From contig JAKAFG010000048.1 of assembly GCA_021818125.1 (NCBI GenBank), positions 1-11,270 of the forward strand: 11,270 nucleotides of DNA, in the 5' to 3' direction. The position numbers and the translations under genes are program-made. How positions within the stretch are numbered: the stretch's first letter is position 1; each line of letters opens with the position of its first letter. This DNA comes from Pseudomonadota bacterium. Lineage in GTDB: Bacteria; Pseudomonadota; Gammaproteobacteria; Acidithiobacillales; Acidithiobacillaceae. The notes under the pieces are model-generated. The model saw nothing but the letters and a program-made list of their open reading frames with translations, ran no database searches and had not been told where the DNA came from. Shown in pieces: positions 1 to 7,681 of the stretch.

Positions 1-850
1 ACTTGGTCGCCCCCTCGCCATCGCGCACCACAGCCTGCGCCAGCCACTGCGCCACGGCCGTGATGGCGTCTCTCAGGCTTACATAGCGGGGATCCGTCGC
101 TAAAAAGACAGGCGGCAGCGCCGCCTGTCCCGTCGCCATCAGGATGCAGGCATCGTTGGTAGAGGTATCGCCATCCACCGTAATGCGGTTGAAGGACTGT
201 GCCATGGCCTCTTGCAGGCACTGCTGCAAGGCCGTCCCATGCAAAGGGGCATCGGTGGCGATATAGGCCAGCATCGTGGCCATATCCGGGCGGATCATCC
301 CCGATCCCTTGGCCATACCGGTTACCGTGATCGTAACACCATCCAGTTCCACCTGGCGGGAACAGGCCTTGGCGATGGTATCCGTGGTCATGATCGCTGC
401 CGCAGCCGCCTCCCATTGATTCTCCGCCAGTTGCCCGGCCATGGCCGGCAACACCGCCGTGATTTTCTCTGCCAGCGCCACCGGCTCGCCGATCACCCCG
501 GTGGAAAAGGGCAGCACCGCCCCGGGCGCACAACCCAACTGCTCGGCCACCACCCGACAACTCGCCTCTGCCGCCTGCAAACCGGTCGCACCCGTACCCG
601 CATTGGCATTGCCCGTATTGATCACCAGCGCCCGCACGCCGGGGCCGCCTGCCAAGTGACGCTGCGCTACCAGCACGGGCGCAGCACAAAAGCGGTTGCG
701 GGTAAAAACACCCGCCACCTGGGACCCTTCCGCGAGATGGATCAGGGTCAGATCACGACGCTTCGCATAGCGAATGCCCGCCTCCGCCACGCTCAGGCGA
801 ACCCCCGCTATGGGCAGGATATTCCGGGGAGGGTGGAGACCGACGGCCAT
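1..850 (-). CDS. argJ: Glutamate N-acetyltransferase / ornithine acetyltransferase ArgJ (3' end outside window)
   Basis: ArgJ moves the acetyl group from N-acetylornithine to glutamate in the cyclic arginine pathway; some members also use acetyl-CoA. The start is ATG at 850-848, and 283 codons are visible, so the C-terminal third is missing. Visible family signatures are INTGNANAGTG (about residues 78-88), the PFSTGVIGE oxyanion-hole segment with Thr117-Gly118, and GMIRPDMATML, whose Ala191-Thr192 bond is the expected self-cleavage site giving the alpha and beta chains with Thr192 as nucleophile. Further on come NRITVDGDTSTND and VRDGEGATK, both typical of the beta chain. The gene starts 9 bp after the secA stop. 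Its Shine-Dalgarno AAGGA overlaps that stop (TAAGGA), so it is probably cotranscribed and translationally coupled with secA. The family call is secure. Whether the enzyme is mono- or bifunctional cannot be read from sequence. Confidence 0.96.
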   Translation of the reverse strand, partial: MAVGLHPPRNILPIAGVRLSVAEAGIRYAKRRDLTLIHLAEGSQVAGVFTRNRFCAAPVLVAQRHLAGGPGVRALVINTGNANAGTGATGLQAAEASCRVVAEQLGCAPGAVLPFSTGVIGEPVALAEKITAVLPAMAGQLAENQWEAAAAAIMTTDTIAKACSRQVELDGVTITVTGMAKGSGMIRPDMATMLAYIATDAPLHGTALQQCLQEAMAQSFNRITVDGDTSTNDACILMATGQAALPPVFLATDPRYVSLRDAITAVAQWLAQAVVRDGEGATK

Positions 851-859
851 ACGTTTTCC

Positions 860-3604
860 TTATTGCAAACGCCCATGACAATGCTTGTATTTTTTACCGG
901 AACCGCAAGGACACGGCTGATTCCGCCCCACCTTGTCATCATTGACTACGGGACTGTGACCGGCCTCCTGTTCGCCAATGATTCCCAGCCCCGCCAACGC
1001 AAGGCCCGCATCTTCAACCGCCGGCGCTGCGGCCGCCGCGAAATCAGGATGGGAGAACTGCAAATGCTGTGGCTGGGCGGCACGGGCGATAGCATCCCAA
1101 TCCATCGGCTCTGCCGGCCCCGGACTCACATGCAGTCGGGACAAGGTACTCATCACCTCTTCGCGCAACTGGTCCAGCATGGTGTTGAACATGACCAGAG
1201 ACTCCCGCTTGTACTCCTGCTTGGGATTCTTCTGGGCATATCCACGCAGATGAATGCCTTCGCGGAGATGGTCCATGCTCGCCAGATGATCCTTCCAGTG
1301 ACTGTCCAGAACCTGCAGCAGGATGGACTTCTCAAAGTGACGGGCCATTTCACTGCCCATGAGCGCTTCCTTGGCCGCATAGGCAGACAACACCATCTCC
1401 ATGATCCGCTCGCGCAAAGCGGCGTGGGCGAGGCCTTTATCCTGCTCCAGCCATTGCCCGACCGGGACCTGCAGACCAAAAACCCGCTCCAGTGCCGATT
1501 CCAGGCCAGGCATATCCCAGCGCTCTTCCATAACGCCTTCAGGCGCAGTGTCGGCCAGCACCGCGTCGAGGACGTCATCACGCAGCGCCTGGATTTCCGA
1601 ACTGACGTCATCCGCATCCATGAAGGCATTACGCTGCTGATAGATGATCCGGCGCTGCTCATTGGCCACGTCATCGTATTCCAGCAACTGTTTGCGGATA
1701 TCGAAGTTGCGACTTTCCACCTTGCGCTGGGCATTCTCGATGGACTTGGTCACCCAGGGATGCTCAATCGCCTCACCTTCCTTCATCCCCAGCTTCTGCA
1801 TCAGGCCGCCCAGCCGGTCGCTGCCGAAAATGCGCATCAGCGGGTCTTCCAGGGAAAGGTAAAAACGGGTGGTCCCGGGGTCGCCCTGGCGAGCGGAGCG
1901 CCCCCGCAACTGGTTGTCTACCCGCCGCGATTCATGACGTTCGGTGCCGACAATATGGAGTCCGCCCGCCGTTATCACCGCATCATGCAGCCCCTGCCAA
2001 CCATCCTTAAGTGAATCGATCCGTTGTGTTTTTTCCTCTTCTTCCAGATCCGGATTGGCCAGCACCATATCCACCTGATGCCCGACATTGCCGCCCAACA
2101 CGATGTCGGTACCACGCCCCGCCATGTTGGTAGCGATGGTCACCATTCCGGGTTTGCCGGCCTGGGCAATGATCTCGGCCTCGCGCTGATGCTGCTTGGC
2201 GTTCAGCACTTCATGGGGAATCCGTGCCTGCTTGAGCTGGTGGGATAGGAATTCGTTATGCTCGATAGAGGTGGTGCCCACCAGTACCGGCTGGCCCCGC
2301 TGCTGACAGTCGCGGATATCCTCAACAATAGCCGTCCACTTTTCCTGGCTGGTGCGATAGATGAGATCGGCAAAGTCCGTCCGCCTCATCGGCTTATGAG
2401 TCGGTATCATCACCACTTCCAGCCCGTAAATCTGGTTCAGCTCAAAGGCCTCGGTGTCTGCAGTACCCGTCATGCCCGAAAGCTTTTCATACATACGGAA
2501 ATAATTCTGGAAGGTGATGGAGGCCAGGGTCTGGTTTTCATTCTGAACGGCCACCCCTTCCTTGGCTTCCACCGCCTGATGCAGACCATCGGACCAGCGC
2601 CGCCCGGACATCATGCGTCCGGTGAATTCATCAACAATGCAGACCTCTCCGTCGCGGACGATATAATCCGTCTCCCGCCGGTAGATCACATGGGCACGTA
2701 GCGCCTGATTGAGGTGATGGACCAGGGTAACATTAGCCAGATCATAGAGATTGCCGTCACTCAGCAGGCCGCTTTCCGCCATCAGGCGTTCCGCCTTTTC
2801 GATCCCCTCTTCCGTGAGCATCACCTGCCGGGCCTTCTCATCGACCGTATAGTCCTCATCGACCACAAAATTTCCGACGAGTTTGTCCACCCGGTAGTAA
2901 AGGTCGGTATTCTCTTCAGTGGGACCGCTGATAATCAGCGGAGTACGTGCCTCATCGATAAGGATGGAGTCCACTTCGTCGATGATGGCGTAGTGAAGAC
3001 CGCGCTGCACCCGGTCGGCCGGAGAAAACGCCATGTTATCGCGCAGATAATCGAAACCGAACTCGTTATTGGTGCCGTAGGTGATGTCAGCAGCATAAGC
3101 GGCGCGGCGCTCCTCGCTGGAAAGATCCGAGATGATGGTACCCACGCTCAGGCCCAGAAAGCCGTGAATCTTACCGACCCACTGAGCATCGCGGCTGGCC
3201 AGATAGTCATTGACCGTCACTACATGCACGCCCTTACCCTGCAGGGCGTTGAGGTAGGCGGGCAAGGTCGCGACGAGAGTCTTGCCCTCACCGGTACGCA
3301 TTTCCGCAATTTTACCTTCATGCAGCATGCAGCCACCGATCAGTTGCACGTCGTACTGGCGCATGCCCATCACCCGCTGAGTCACCTCACGCACCACCGC
3401 AAACGCCTCGGGCAATAAGGCGTCGAGTGATTCGCCCTGGGCCACCCGCTCTTTAAAGCGCATGGTCTGCCCGGCGAGGGCGGCATCGTCCATGGCCTTG
3501 TAGCGACCTTCCAGGGCATTGATCTGCGCCACGACGGCACGGGCCTTCTTGATCAGGCGGTCATTGCGACTGCCAACGACATGGCGGATGATAGTTCCAA
3601 ACAT
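860..3604 (-). CDS. secA: Preprotein translocase motor ATPase SecA
   Basis: SecA is the cytoplasmic ATPase that pushes unfolded preproteins through SecYEG. The 914-residue protein is full length (E. coli SecA has 901). Visible are the N-terminal GSRNDR, Walker A MRTGEGKT with Lys108, Walker B DEVDSILIDEARTPL from Asp209, TNMAGRGTDIVLGGN, and the helicase motif VDNQLRGRSARQGDPG. The C-terminal zinc-binding SEC-C tail is CPCGSGKKYKHCH (Cys898, Cys900, Cys909, His910), which in the family binds SecB and ribosomes. I chose the ATG at 3604-3602 because it makes the Walker residues match E. coli numbering exactly (Lys108, Asp209). An in-frame GTG at 3610-3608 would add two residues and has AGG at a better distance (5 nt), so it remains possible. 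argJ follows 9 bp downstream. There is no room for a SecM-like arrest peptide upstream, because the divergent dciA-like gene begins only 50 bp away. Confidence 0.98.
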   Translation of the reverse strand: MFGTIIRHVVGSRNDRLIKKARAVVAQINALEGRYKAMDDAALAGQTMRFKERVAQGESLDALLPEAFAVVREVTQRVMGMRQYDVQLIGGCMLHEGKIAEMRTGEGKTLVATLPAYLNALQGKGVHVVTVNDYLASRDAQWVGKIHGFLGLSVGTIISDLSSEERRAAYAADITYGTNNEFGFDYLRDNMAFSPADRVQRGLHYAIIDEVDSILIDEARTPLIISGPTEENTDLYYRVDKLVGNFVVDEDYTVDEKARQVMLTEEGIEKAERLMAESGLLSDGNLYDLANVTLVHHLNQALRAHVIYRRETDYIVRDGEVCIVDEFTGRMMSGRRWSDGLHQAVEAKEGVAVQNENQTLASITFQNYFRMYEKLSGMTGTADTEAFELNQIYGLEVVMIPTHKPMRRTDFADLIYRTSQEKWTAIVEDIRDCQQRGQPVLVGTTSIEHNEFLSHQLKQARIPHEVLNAKQHQREAEIIAQAGKPGMVTIATNMAGRGTDIVLGGNVGHQVDMVLANPDLEEEEKTQRIDSLKDGWQGLHDAVITAGGLHIVGTERHESRRVDNQLRGRSARQGDPGTTRFYLSLEDPLMRIFGSDRLGGLMQKLGMKEGEAIEHPWVTKSIENAQRKVESRNFDIRKQLLEYDDVANEQRRIIYQQRNAFMDADDVSSEIQALRDDVLDAVLADTAPEGVMEERWDMPGLESALERVFGLQVPVGQWLEQDKGLAHAALRERIMEMVLSAYAAKEALMGSEMARHFEKSILLQVLDSHWKDHLASMDHLREGIHLRGYAQKNPKQEYKRESLVMFNTMLDQLREEVMSTLSRLHVSPGPAEPMDWDAIARAAQPQHLQFSHPDFAAAAAPAVEDAGLALAGLGIIGEQEAGHSPVVNDDKVGRNQPCPCGSGKKYKHCHGRLQ

Positions 3605-3654
3605 GAGCACGCAAGCCTAGGTAAAAAATATCGAGCAGGGTAGCATGAAAGCCT

Positions 3655-4167
3655 ATGGATGATAAACGACGATACACCTGGCGCCCCATGACGCAAAATC
3701 CTTCAGGGCCGATCGGAGAGGTCTGCCGTCGCGGGTCACTACTGCGTGAGCGTCAAATGGACTGGAACGCGTTACTCTCACTGGAAGCACAGGACCATAC
3801 CTGGCTGGTTGATTGGTCCGGGGGGGTGCTGAGTGTGCTCTGTCAGAGCCCGGTATGGATTTCATGGCTACGAAAAAATGAGAAAAACATACTGAAACAA
3901 TGGAATAATCGCTTCCCGAAAACTCCGGCGCAGCAAATCACCGCCTCGGTGCGGCCGTGGTCATACCGGCTGCCGCAACCGGCCAAAATCCCGAAAGCGC
4001 CTCACATTTCAGCAGAGGCAGCCCAAGCGCTGCGGGCAGAGACCGATCAGATGCCACAAGCCATAGCCGTCGCGCTTAAGCGCCTGGCAGCCACTCTCGA
4101 CAGCCTTCAGGCGGAGGCTGTCGCCAGTGCCTCAGCAAAGGAAAATGGCGCGCGCCTCTCGGAGTAA
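3655..4167 (+). CDS. DciA-like DUF721 protein (probable replicative helicase loader/operator)
   Basis: This 170-residue protein fits the DUF721/DciA family. DciA acts with the replicative helicase DnaB in bacteria that lack DnaC/DnaI-type loaders. The visible basis is the compact N-terminal domain with the family pattern 'G.L.VLC.SP.W..WLR' (about residues 57-73), followed by a basic linker and the tail motif ISAEAAQALRAE...ALKRLAATL (about 118-148), which resembles the C-terminal 'LSPEAA..LR..A' segment of gammaproteobacterial members. Position also supports it: DUF721 genes commonly sit between lpxC and secA. No strong Shine-Dalgarno precedes the ATG at 3655; an alternative ATG lies at 3688. 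The last 61 bp overlap the lpxC 3' end on the other strand. The stretch around 3855-3925 is more A-rich than its neighbours. The family assignment is fairly good; helicase loading is inferred from the family. Confidence 0.78.
   Translation: MDDKRRYTWRPMTQNPSGPIGEVCRRGSLLRERQMDWNALLSLEAQDHTWLVDWSGGVLSVLCQSPVWISWLRKNEKNILKQWNNRFPKTPAQQITASVRPWSYRLPQPAKIPKAPHISAEAAQALRAETDQMPQAIAVALKRLAATLDSLQAEAVASASAKENGARLSE
4098..4123. repeat. Perfect 9-bp inverted repeat at the lpxC stop / dciA 3' end
   Basis: CGACAGCCT (4098-4106) and AGGCTGTCG (4115-4123) form a perfect GC-rich stem with an 8-nt loop that begins with the lpxC stop codon (4107-4109). It lies where lpxC and the dciA-like gene converge and overlap. 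It could fold in either transcript and help end or protect both 3' ends. Neither side has a T tract, so it is not a classical intrinsic terminator. Confidence 0.55.
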
Positions 4168-5021
4168 TCCACAAACTCCCAGGCATCCTGACGGAGAAGC
4201 AGCGCCCGCAGCAAATTGTTGTTGAGGGCATGCCCTGCCTTGTGACCAGAAAAATGCCCAACCAGCGGGTGGCCAAGCAGATAGAGATCGCCGATGGAGT
4301 CAAGCACCTTGTGGCGCACAAACTCGTTGGTGTAACGCAGACCTTCTTCATTGAGCACGCGGTAATCATCGACCACAATGGCGTTATCGAGATTGCCACC
4401 GAGGGCGAGCCCCATGCGCCGCAACGTCTCGACTTCGCGCATAAAGCCGAAGGTACGCGCACGTGCCACTTCCTTAAGATAAGAGGTCCGCGCGAAATCC
4501 ACAGTCACTTCCTGACTGCCATTTTTCATCACGGGATGATCGAAATCGATGGTAAAGCTCACCTTAAAACCTTCAAAGGGCTCCAATTGCACCCAACGAT
4601 CACCATCTTCTGCCTTGAGGGGCTTGGTGATGCGGATAAAACGCTTCGGTGTATTTTGCTCTTCGATCCCAGCGCACTGGATGAGGAATACAAAGGGCGC
4701 AGCGCTGCCATCCATGATCGGCACTTCCGGCCCGTCGAGATCTACATAGGCATTATCAATACCCAGACCCGCCAGGGCCGACATCAGATGCTCAATAGTA
4801 CCGACCCGTATCTGACCATCGCCGATATTGGTAGACAGGCGGGTATCCACCACGTGCAGAGGGTCGGCCTTGATCCAGGCGCCACCCTCGATATCGCTGC
4901 GGTGGAAAACGATCCCGGTGTTTACCGGCGCCGGACGCAGGCCGATATACACCTTCTTGCCACTGTGCAAGCCGATACCGGTGCCCCAGATCATATTTTT
5001 GAGTGTGCGCTGACGGATCAT
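4107..5021 (-). CDS. lpxC: UDP-3-O-acyl-N-acetylglucosamine deacetylase LpxC
   Basis: LpxC is the zinc enzyme that removes the acetyl group from UDP-3-O-acyl-GlcNAc, the committed step of lipid A synthesis, in the cytoplasm. The protein has 304 residues (E. coli 305) and starts MIRQRTLKN, the usual beginning of the family. The open frame extends upstream to 5102, but that extension has no family similarity, and AAAGGGA lies just before the ATG at 5021-5019. Catalytic and metal residues are all present one position earlier than in E. coli: Glu77-His78 in TIEHLMSAL, His237 and Asp241 in RHKVLDSIGDL, and His264 in GHKAGHALN. Its 3' end overlaps the dciA-like gene. Upstream lies the divergent sspA operon rather than ftsZ, which precedes lpxC in many gammaproteobacteria. 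A candidate promoter and palindromic element lie at 5055-5103. Confidence 0.98.
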   Translation of the reverse strand: MIRQRTLKNMIWGTGIGLHSGKKVYIGLRPAPVNTGIVFHRSDIEGGAWIKADPLHVVDTRLSTNIGDGQIRVGTIEHLMSALAGLGIDNAYVDLDGPEVPIMDGSAAPFVFLIQCAGIEEQNTPKRFIRITKPLKAEDGDRWVQLEPFEGFKVSFTIDFDHPVMKNGSQEVTVDFARTSYLKEVARARTFGFMREVETLRRMGLALGGNLDNAIVVDDYRVLNEEGLRYTNEFVRHKVLDSIGDLYLLGHPLVGHFSGHKAGHALNNNLLRALLLRQDAWEFVDYSERRAPFSFAEALATASA

Positions 5022-5054
5022 GTTCCCTTTCGCGACCTCAGGGATCGCCCTCCC

Positions 5055-5082
5055 GCTATAATGCGTGTGGCCTACTTTACAA
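5055..5082 (-). promoter_or_regulatory. Candidate lpxC promoter
   Basis: On the minus strand TTGTAA (5082-5077) is separated by 16 bp from TATAGC (5060-5055). Transcription would start near 5048, giving a leader of roughly 27 nt that holds the Shine-Dalgarno AAAGGGA. Both hexamers are imperfect, so this is a plausible assignment rather than a firm one. Confidence 0.38.
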
Positions 5083-5103
5083 CTTTTGTTGTCTCTATAC
5101 AAC
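5079..5103. promoter_or_regulatory. Alternating ACAAC/GTTGT element, possible operator
   Basis: ACAAC (5079-5083), GTTGT (5088-5092) and ACAAC (5099-5103) alternate in orientation, giving two overlapping inverted repeats with 4- and 6-nt centres. The first half-site overlaps the proposed -35 of lpxC. Such an arrangement would suit a dimeric regulator controlling lpxC or the divergent sspA operon. The protein that would bind is unknown. Confidence 0.35.
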
Positions 5104-5142
5104 TAACCGACTGGTCAGGCAGTGTACAGCGACCCGCCACCC

Positions 5143-5170
5143 TTGACAATATTCCGTTGACATTTATTAA
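5143..5170 (+). promoter_or_regulatory. Candidate distal promoter of the sspA operon
   Basis: A perfect TTGACA (5143-5148) is followed after 16 bp by TATTAA (5165-5170, four of six consensus matches). A second TTGACA (5157-5162) and a TTGACT (5179-5184) lie just downstream. If used, it would give an sspA leader of about 135 nt. Confidence 0.4.
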
Positions 5171-5237
5171 CACATGCGTTGACTGCCTTTTTTAGCAGGT
5201 AGGCGCGGCGCATCGCCCCAAGGCGCATCTGGTTATG

Positions 5238-5243
5238 TATAAT
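5238..5243 (+). promoter_or_regulatory. Candidate proximal -10 element of the sspA operon
   Basis: A consensus TATAAT preceded directly by TATG lies 71 bp upstream of the sspA start. No recognisable -35 is present at 15-18 bp upstream. The TG is one base too close for a canonical extended -10, so use of this site may need an activator. Confidence 0.4.
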
Positions 5244-5256
5244 CCAACGGATCGGG

Positions 5257-5276
5257 CGACCGCACTACCGCGGTCG
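5257..5276 (+). other. Stem-loop in the sspA leader
   Basis: CGACCGC (5257-5263) pairs perfectly with GCGGTCG (5270-5276) around the loop ACTACC. If transcription begins about 7 bp after the -10 at 5238-5243, this hairpin would sit at the very 5' end of the mRNA, where such stems often protect the transcript. It is not followed by a T tract. Confidence 0.45.
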
Positions 5277-5313
5277 TACCAAAACAAGCTTCTCCAATAC
5301 AAGGACGTATATC

Positions 5314-5934
5314 ATGGCGACCCCCAGCAGCAAAAAAACTCTGATGACCCTTTACTCCGGCAACGATTGTGTTTTTGCGCACCGCGTCCGCTTCGTTCTG
5401 GAGGAAAAGGCCATGGAGTACCAGACCATCGACGTTGATCTCGCCAATAAGCCAGAAGATCTCGCGGAACTCAACCCCTACAATCAGGTGCCTACCCTGG
5501 TAGATCGTGATCTGGCCATCCATGAATCCGTCCTCATTATGGAGTATCTGGATGAGCGTTTTCCGCACCCCCCGTTGATTCCGGTGGACCCCATCTCCCG
5601 CGCCAAGGTGCGCCTGGGTCTCTTACGTTTCGACCGCGACTGGTTCGCACCGCTCTTCCAGTCGGGCTACAGTACCGAGCAGGTCAAAACGGCTAAAGAG
5701 CAGATCCGCAGCACCCTTGCCGGACTGAGCGGCATCTTCGGCCAGCAGCGCTACCTCTTCGGCGACGAACTCTCGGTGCTCGACTGCGCCATCGCTCCGC
5801 TGCTGTGGCGCCTGCCGGTTCTGGAAATCGGCCTGCCTGCGGCAGCCCGCGCGACCCAGGAGTATATGGATCGCCTCTTCAACATGGAGAGTTTCAAACG
5901 CAGTCTGACGCCCGCCGAGAAGGCCATGCGCTGA
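5314..5934 (+). CDS. sspA: Stringent starvation protein A (GST-fold RNA polymerase-associated regulator)
   Basis: SspA has a glutathione S-transferase fold but acts by binding RNA polymerase during starvation and stress rather than as an enzyme. The 206-residue product (E. coli 212) has the N-terminal thioredoxin-like domain (about residues 9-87) with MTLYSGNDCVFAHRVR, NPYNQVPTLVDRDL and ESVLIMEYLDERFPHPPL, then an all-helical C-terminal domain with FGDELSVLDCAIAPLLWRL. The FPHP at 83-86 falls at the same numbers as the surface pocket studied in E. coli SspA. The start is well supported: AAGGA lies 8 nt before the ATG and the N-terminus matches the family. It is first in a tight operon, with one base before the acyl-CoA synthetase gene. 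No sspB partner gene is adjacent. A plain glutathione transferase is the alternative, but the SspA signature is strong. Confidence 0.93.
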   Translation: MATPSSKKTLMTLYSGNDCVFAHRVRFVLEEKAMEYQTIDVDLANKPEDLAELNPYNQVPTLVDRDLAIHESVLIMEYLDERFPHPPLIPVDPISRAKVRLGLLRFDRDWFAPLFQSGYSTEQVKTAKEQIRSTLAGLSGIFGQQRYLFGDELSVLDCAIAPLLWRLPVLEIGLPAAARATQEYMDRLFNMESFKRSLTPAEKAMR

Positions 5935-5935
5935 C

Positions 5936-7675
5936 ATGGTCGTCGACCTCGCCCGCTTCCAGAGTCTGCCGGAGGGCCTCTTTGCACGCTGCGCCCGCGA
6001 TCCCGGCGGAACCGTTGCCCTGCAACGGCAGGGCAACGTTTTTCAGCCGATGACCGCAGCGGCCTTCGCAGGGCATGTAAGGGCAAGGGCGCGGGGACTT
6101 CTGCATTTGGGTGTACGCCGGGGCGAGCGGGTCATTCTGATGGCACCCAACTCCCTGGATTGGGCGATCATGGATTTTGCCATCCTCAGCGTTGGCGCCA
6201 TTACCGTTCCCCTCTACCCGACGTTCAGCCCGCGCGAGATTCACTATGTGCTGGGCGACAGCGGCGCCGGACTGATGCTGTTGGAAGGCGCTGGTGAGTG
6301 GCATCGCATGGGGGGCGAGGGCTGGGGCGTGCCCGGTGATCGTATCCTGCTGCGCGATGCGGCCGCCGCGCAGAACGTCGGACTGCGCCACTGGGCGGCG
6401 CTGGAGAGCGACGGCGCGGCCATACCCGATACCAGGTTGGAAGAACATCTGGCGGCATTGCAGCGTCAGCAAACCGCAACCATCGTGTACACCTCCGGGA
6501 CGACGGGCTGGCCCAAGGGTGTCATGCTCAGTCACGGCAACATCCTGAGTAATATCGAAGGGTTCGTTCCGTTGGTGCCACTGCATGCCGGACAACGCCT
6601 GCTCTCCATTCTACCCCTCTCCCATGTTTTTGAACGGGGCACGGGGCACTTCGGCGCCTACCTGCTGGGGCTGGAGGTCGCCTACGCGGAGCGCCCGGAC
6701 ACCGTCCTCCGCGATATGGAGGCCTCTCATCCGGACATTATGATCGCCGTGCCGCGGGTCTTCCAACTGCTCTATAGCCGGGTACGACGGGGCATCGAAG
6801 ATCGACCGGGTCTGCTCGGTCGTTTTCTGCGTCGAGGGGCGGGGATTGATCAAGGGGGCCGCCCGGCGGCACGCTGGCAGCGCTCCATCACCCGCCGCCT
6901 GCTGGTCAGCAATCTTCGCAAGAAACTGGGTGGGCGCTTGCGTTTCTTCGTCTCTGGAGGCGCTCCACTGGATGCTGAAATTGCCCGGTTTTTTATTGAG
7001 TTGGGGCTACCTGTCATTGAGGGCTACGGCATGACCGAGGCGAGCCCGGTGATCGCCGCCAATCCTCTGGAAGCCATTCGCCCAGGAACCGTGGGGCAGT
7101 TCCTGCCCAATCTGGAAGGACGTATCGCTGCTGATGGCGAAATCCTGGTGCGTGGCCCATCCGTCATGCTGGGCTACTGGAACAACGAGAGTGCCACGCG
7201 CGAGACGCTGGTAGATGGCTGGTTGCACACCGGCGACGTGGGCAGCCTGGACCCGGACGGTTATCTGCATATCAGCGACCGCAAGAAAGACCTGATCGTG
7301 AATTCCGCCGGTGAGAACATCCCGCCGCAGAAAATTGAGTTGCGACTGATGGCGCAAGCGCTGATCGACCAGGCCGTCGTCTTCGGCGATCGCATGCCCT
7401 ATCTCATGGCCCTTATTTTTCCCAATCAGGAACTCCTCAAAGAACGTGTCGGCACCCACGCTGACGATGCCGCAACCCGCAAAGCCATCCAGGCGGCCAT
7501 CTCGACCGCCCTCGCCGATCTGCCCTCCCACGAACAGGTAAGGCGTTTCGCCTTGCTGCCAGAGGCACTGAGTGAGGCCAATGGCGAATTAACCCCCACC
7601 CTCAAGGTGAAACGGCGCGTCGTCGCCGAACACTACGCCGAACTGCTGGCGCAAATGGGCCATGGCAAAGGCTGA
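5936..7675 (+). CDS. AMP-forming long-chain acyl-CoA synthetase (FAA1/FadD15-like)
   Basis: This 579-residue member of the ANL (adenylate-forming) superfamily is expected to activate a fatty acid with ATP to an acyl-adenylate and then to acyl-CoA. Visible motifs in order are the P-loop YTSGTTGWPKG (185-195), SILPLSHVFERG (about 224-235, typical of the long-chain COG1022 group), YGMTEASPVI (364-373), HTGDVGSLDPDGYLHISDRKKD (431-452), GENIPP (459-464) and a C-terminal TPTLKVKR (553-560) with the likely catalytic Lys557. No signal peptide or clear membrane helix is seen. The start ATG is one base after the sspA stop, and an AAGG lies about 13 nt upstream, so coupling to sspA is likely. The cca gene follows after 6 bp. 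The family is secure; the true substrate (free fatty acids, a lipid precursor or another carboxylate) cannot be told. Confidence 0.9.
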   Translation: MVVDLARFQSLPEGLFARCARDPGGTVALQRQGNVFQPMTAAAFAGHVRARARGLLHLGVRRGERVILMAPNSLDWAIMDFAILSVGAITVPLYPTFSPREIHYVLGDSGAGLMLLEGAGEWHRMGGEGWGVPGDRILLRDAAAAQNVGLRHWAALESDGAAIPDTRLEEHLAALQRQQTATIVYTSGTTGWPKGVMLSHGNILSNIEGFVPLVPLHAGQRLLSILPLSHVFERGTGHFGAYLLGLEVAYAERPDTVLRDMEASHPDIMIAVPRVFQLLYSRVRRGIEDRPGLLGRFLRRGAGIDQGGRPAARWQRSITRRLLVSNLRKKLGGRLRFFVSGGAPLDAEIARFFIELGLPVIEGYGMTEASPVIAANPLEAIRPGTVGQFLPNLEGRIAADGEILVRGPSVMLGYWNNESATRETLVDGWLHTGDVGSLDPDGYLHISDRKKDLIVNSAGENIPPQKIELRLMAQALIDQAVVFGDRMPYLMALIFPNQELLKERVGTHADDAATRKAIQAAISTALADLPSHEQVRRFALLPEALSEANGELTPTLKVKRRVVAEHYAELLAQMGHGKG

Positions 7676-7681
7676 TCTCCC

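Noticed and set aside
212..2014. A 600-codon open frame on the plus strand across argJ and secA
   Set aside because: It is antisense to two clearly conserved genes, is rich in His, Arg and Gln as expected of an antisense shadow in GC-rich DNA, and resembles no family.
5057..5062. A plus-strand TATAAT upstream of sspA
   Set aside because: There is no -35 at the right distance, it lies over 250 bp from sspA, and it is more likely part of the minus-strand lpxC promoter region.
5022..5102. A 27-residue N-terminal extension of LpxC
   Set aside because: The family begins at MIRQRTLKN; that ATG has its own Shine-Dalgarno, and the extension covers the likely promoter.
4230..5195. A 321-codon plus-strand frame over lpxC
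   Set aside because: It is the antisense of a fully motif-supported LpxC and has no ribosome site or family signature.
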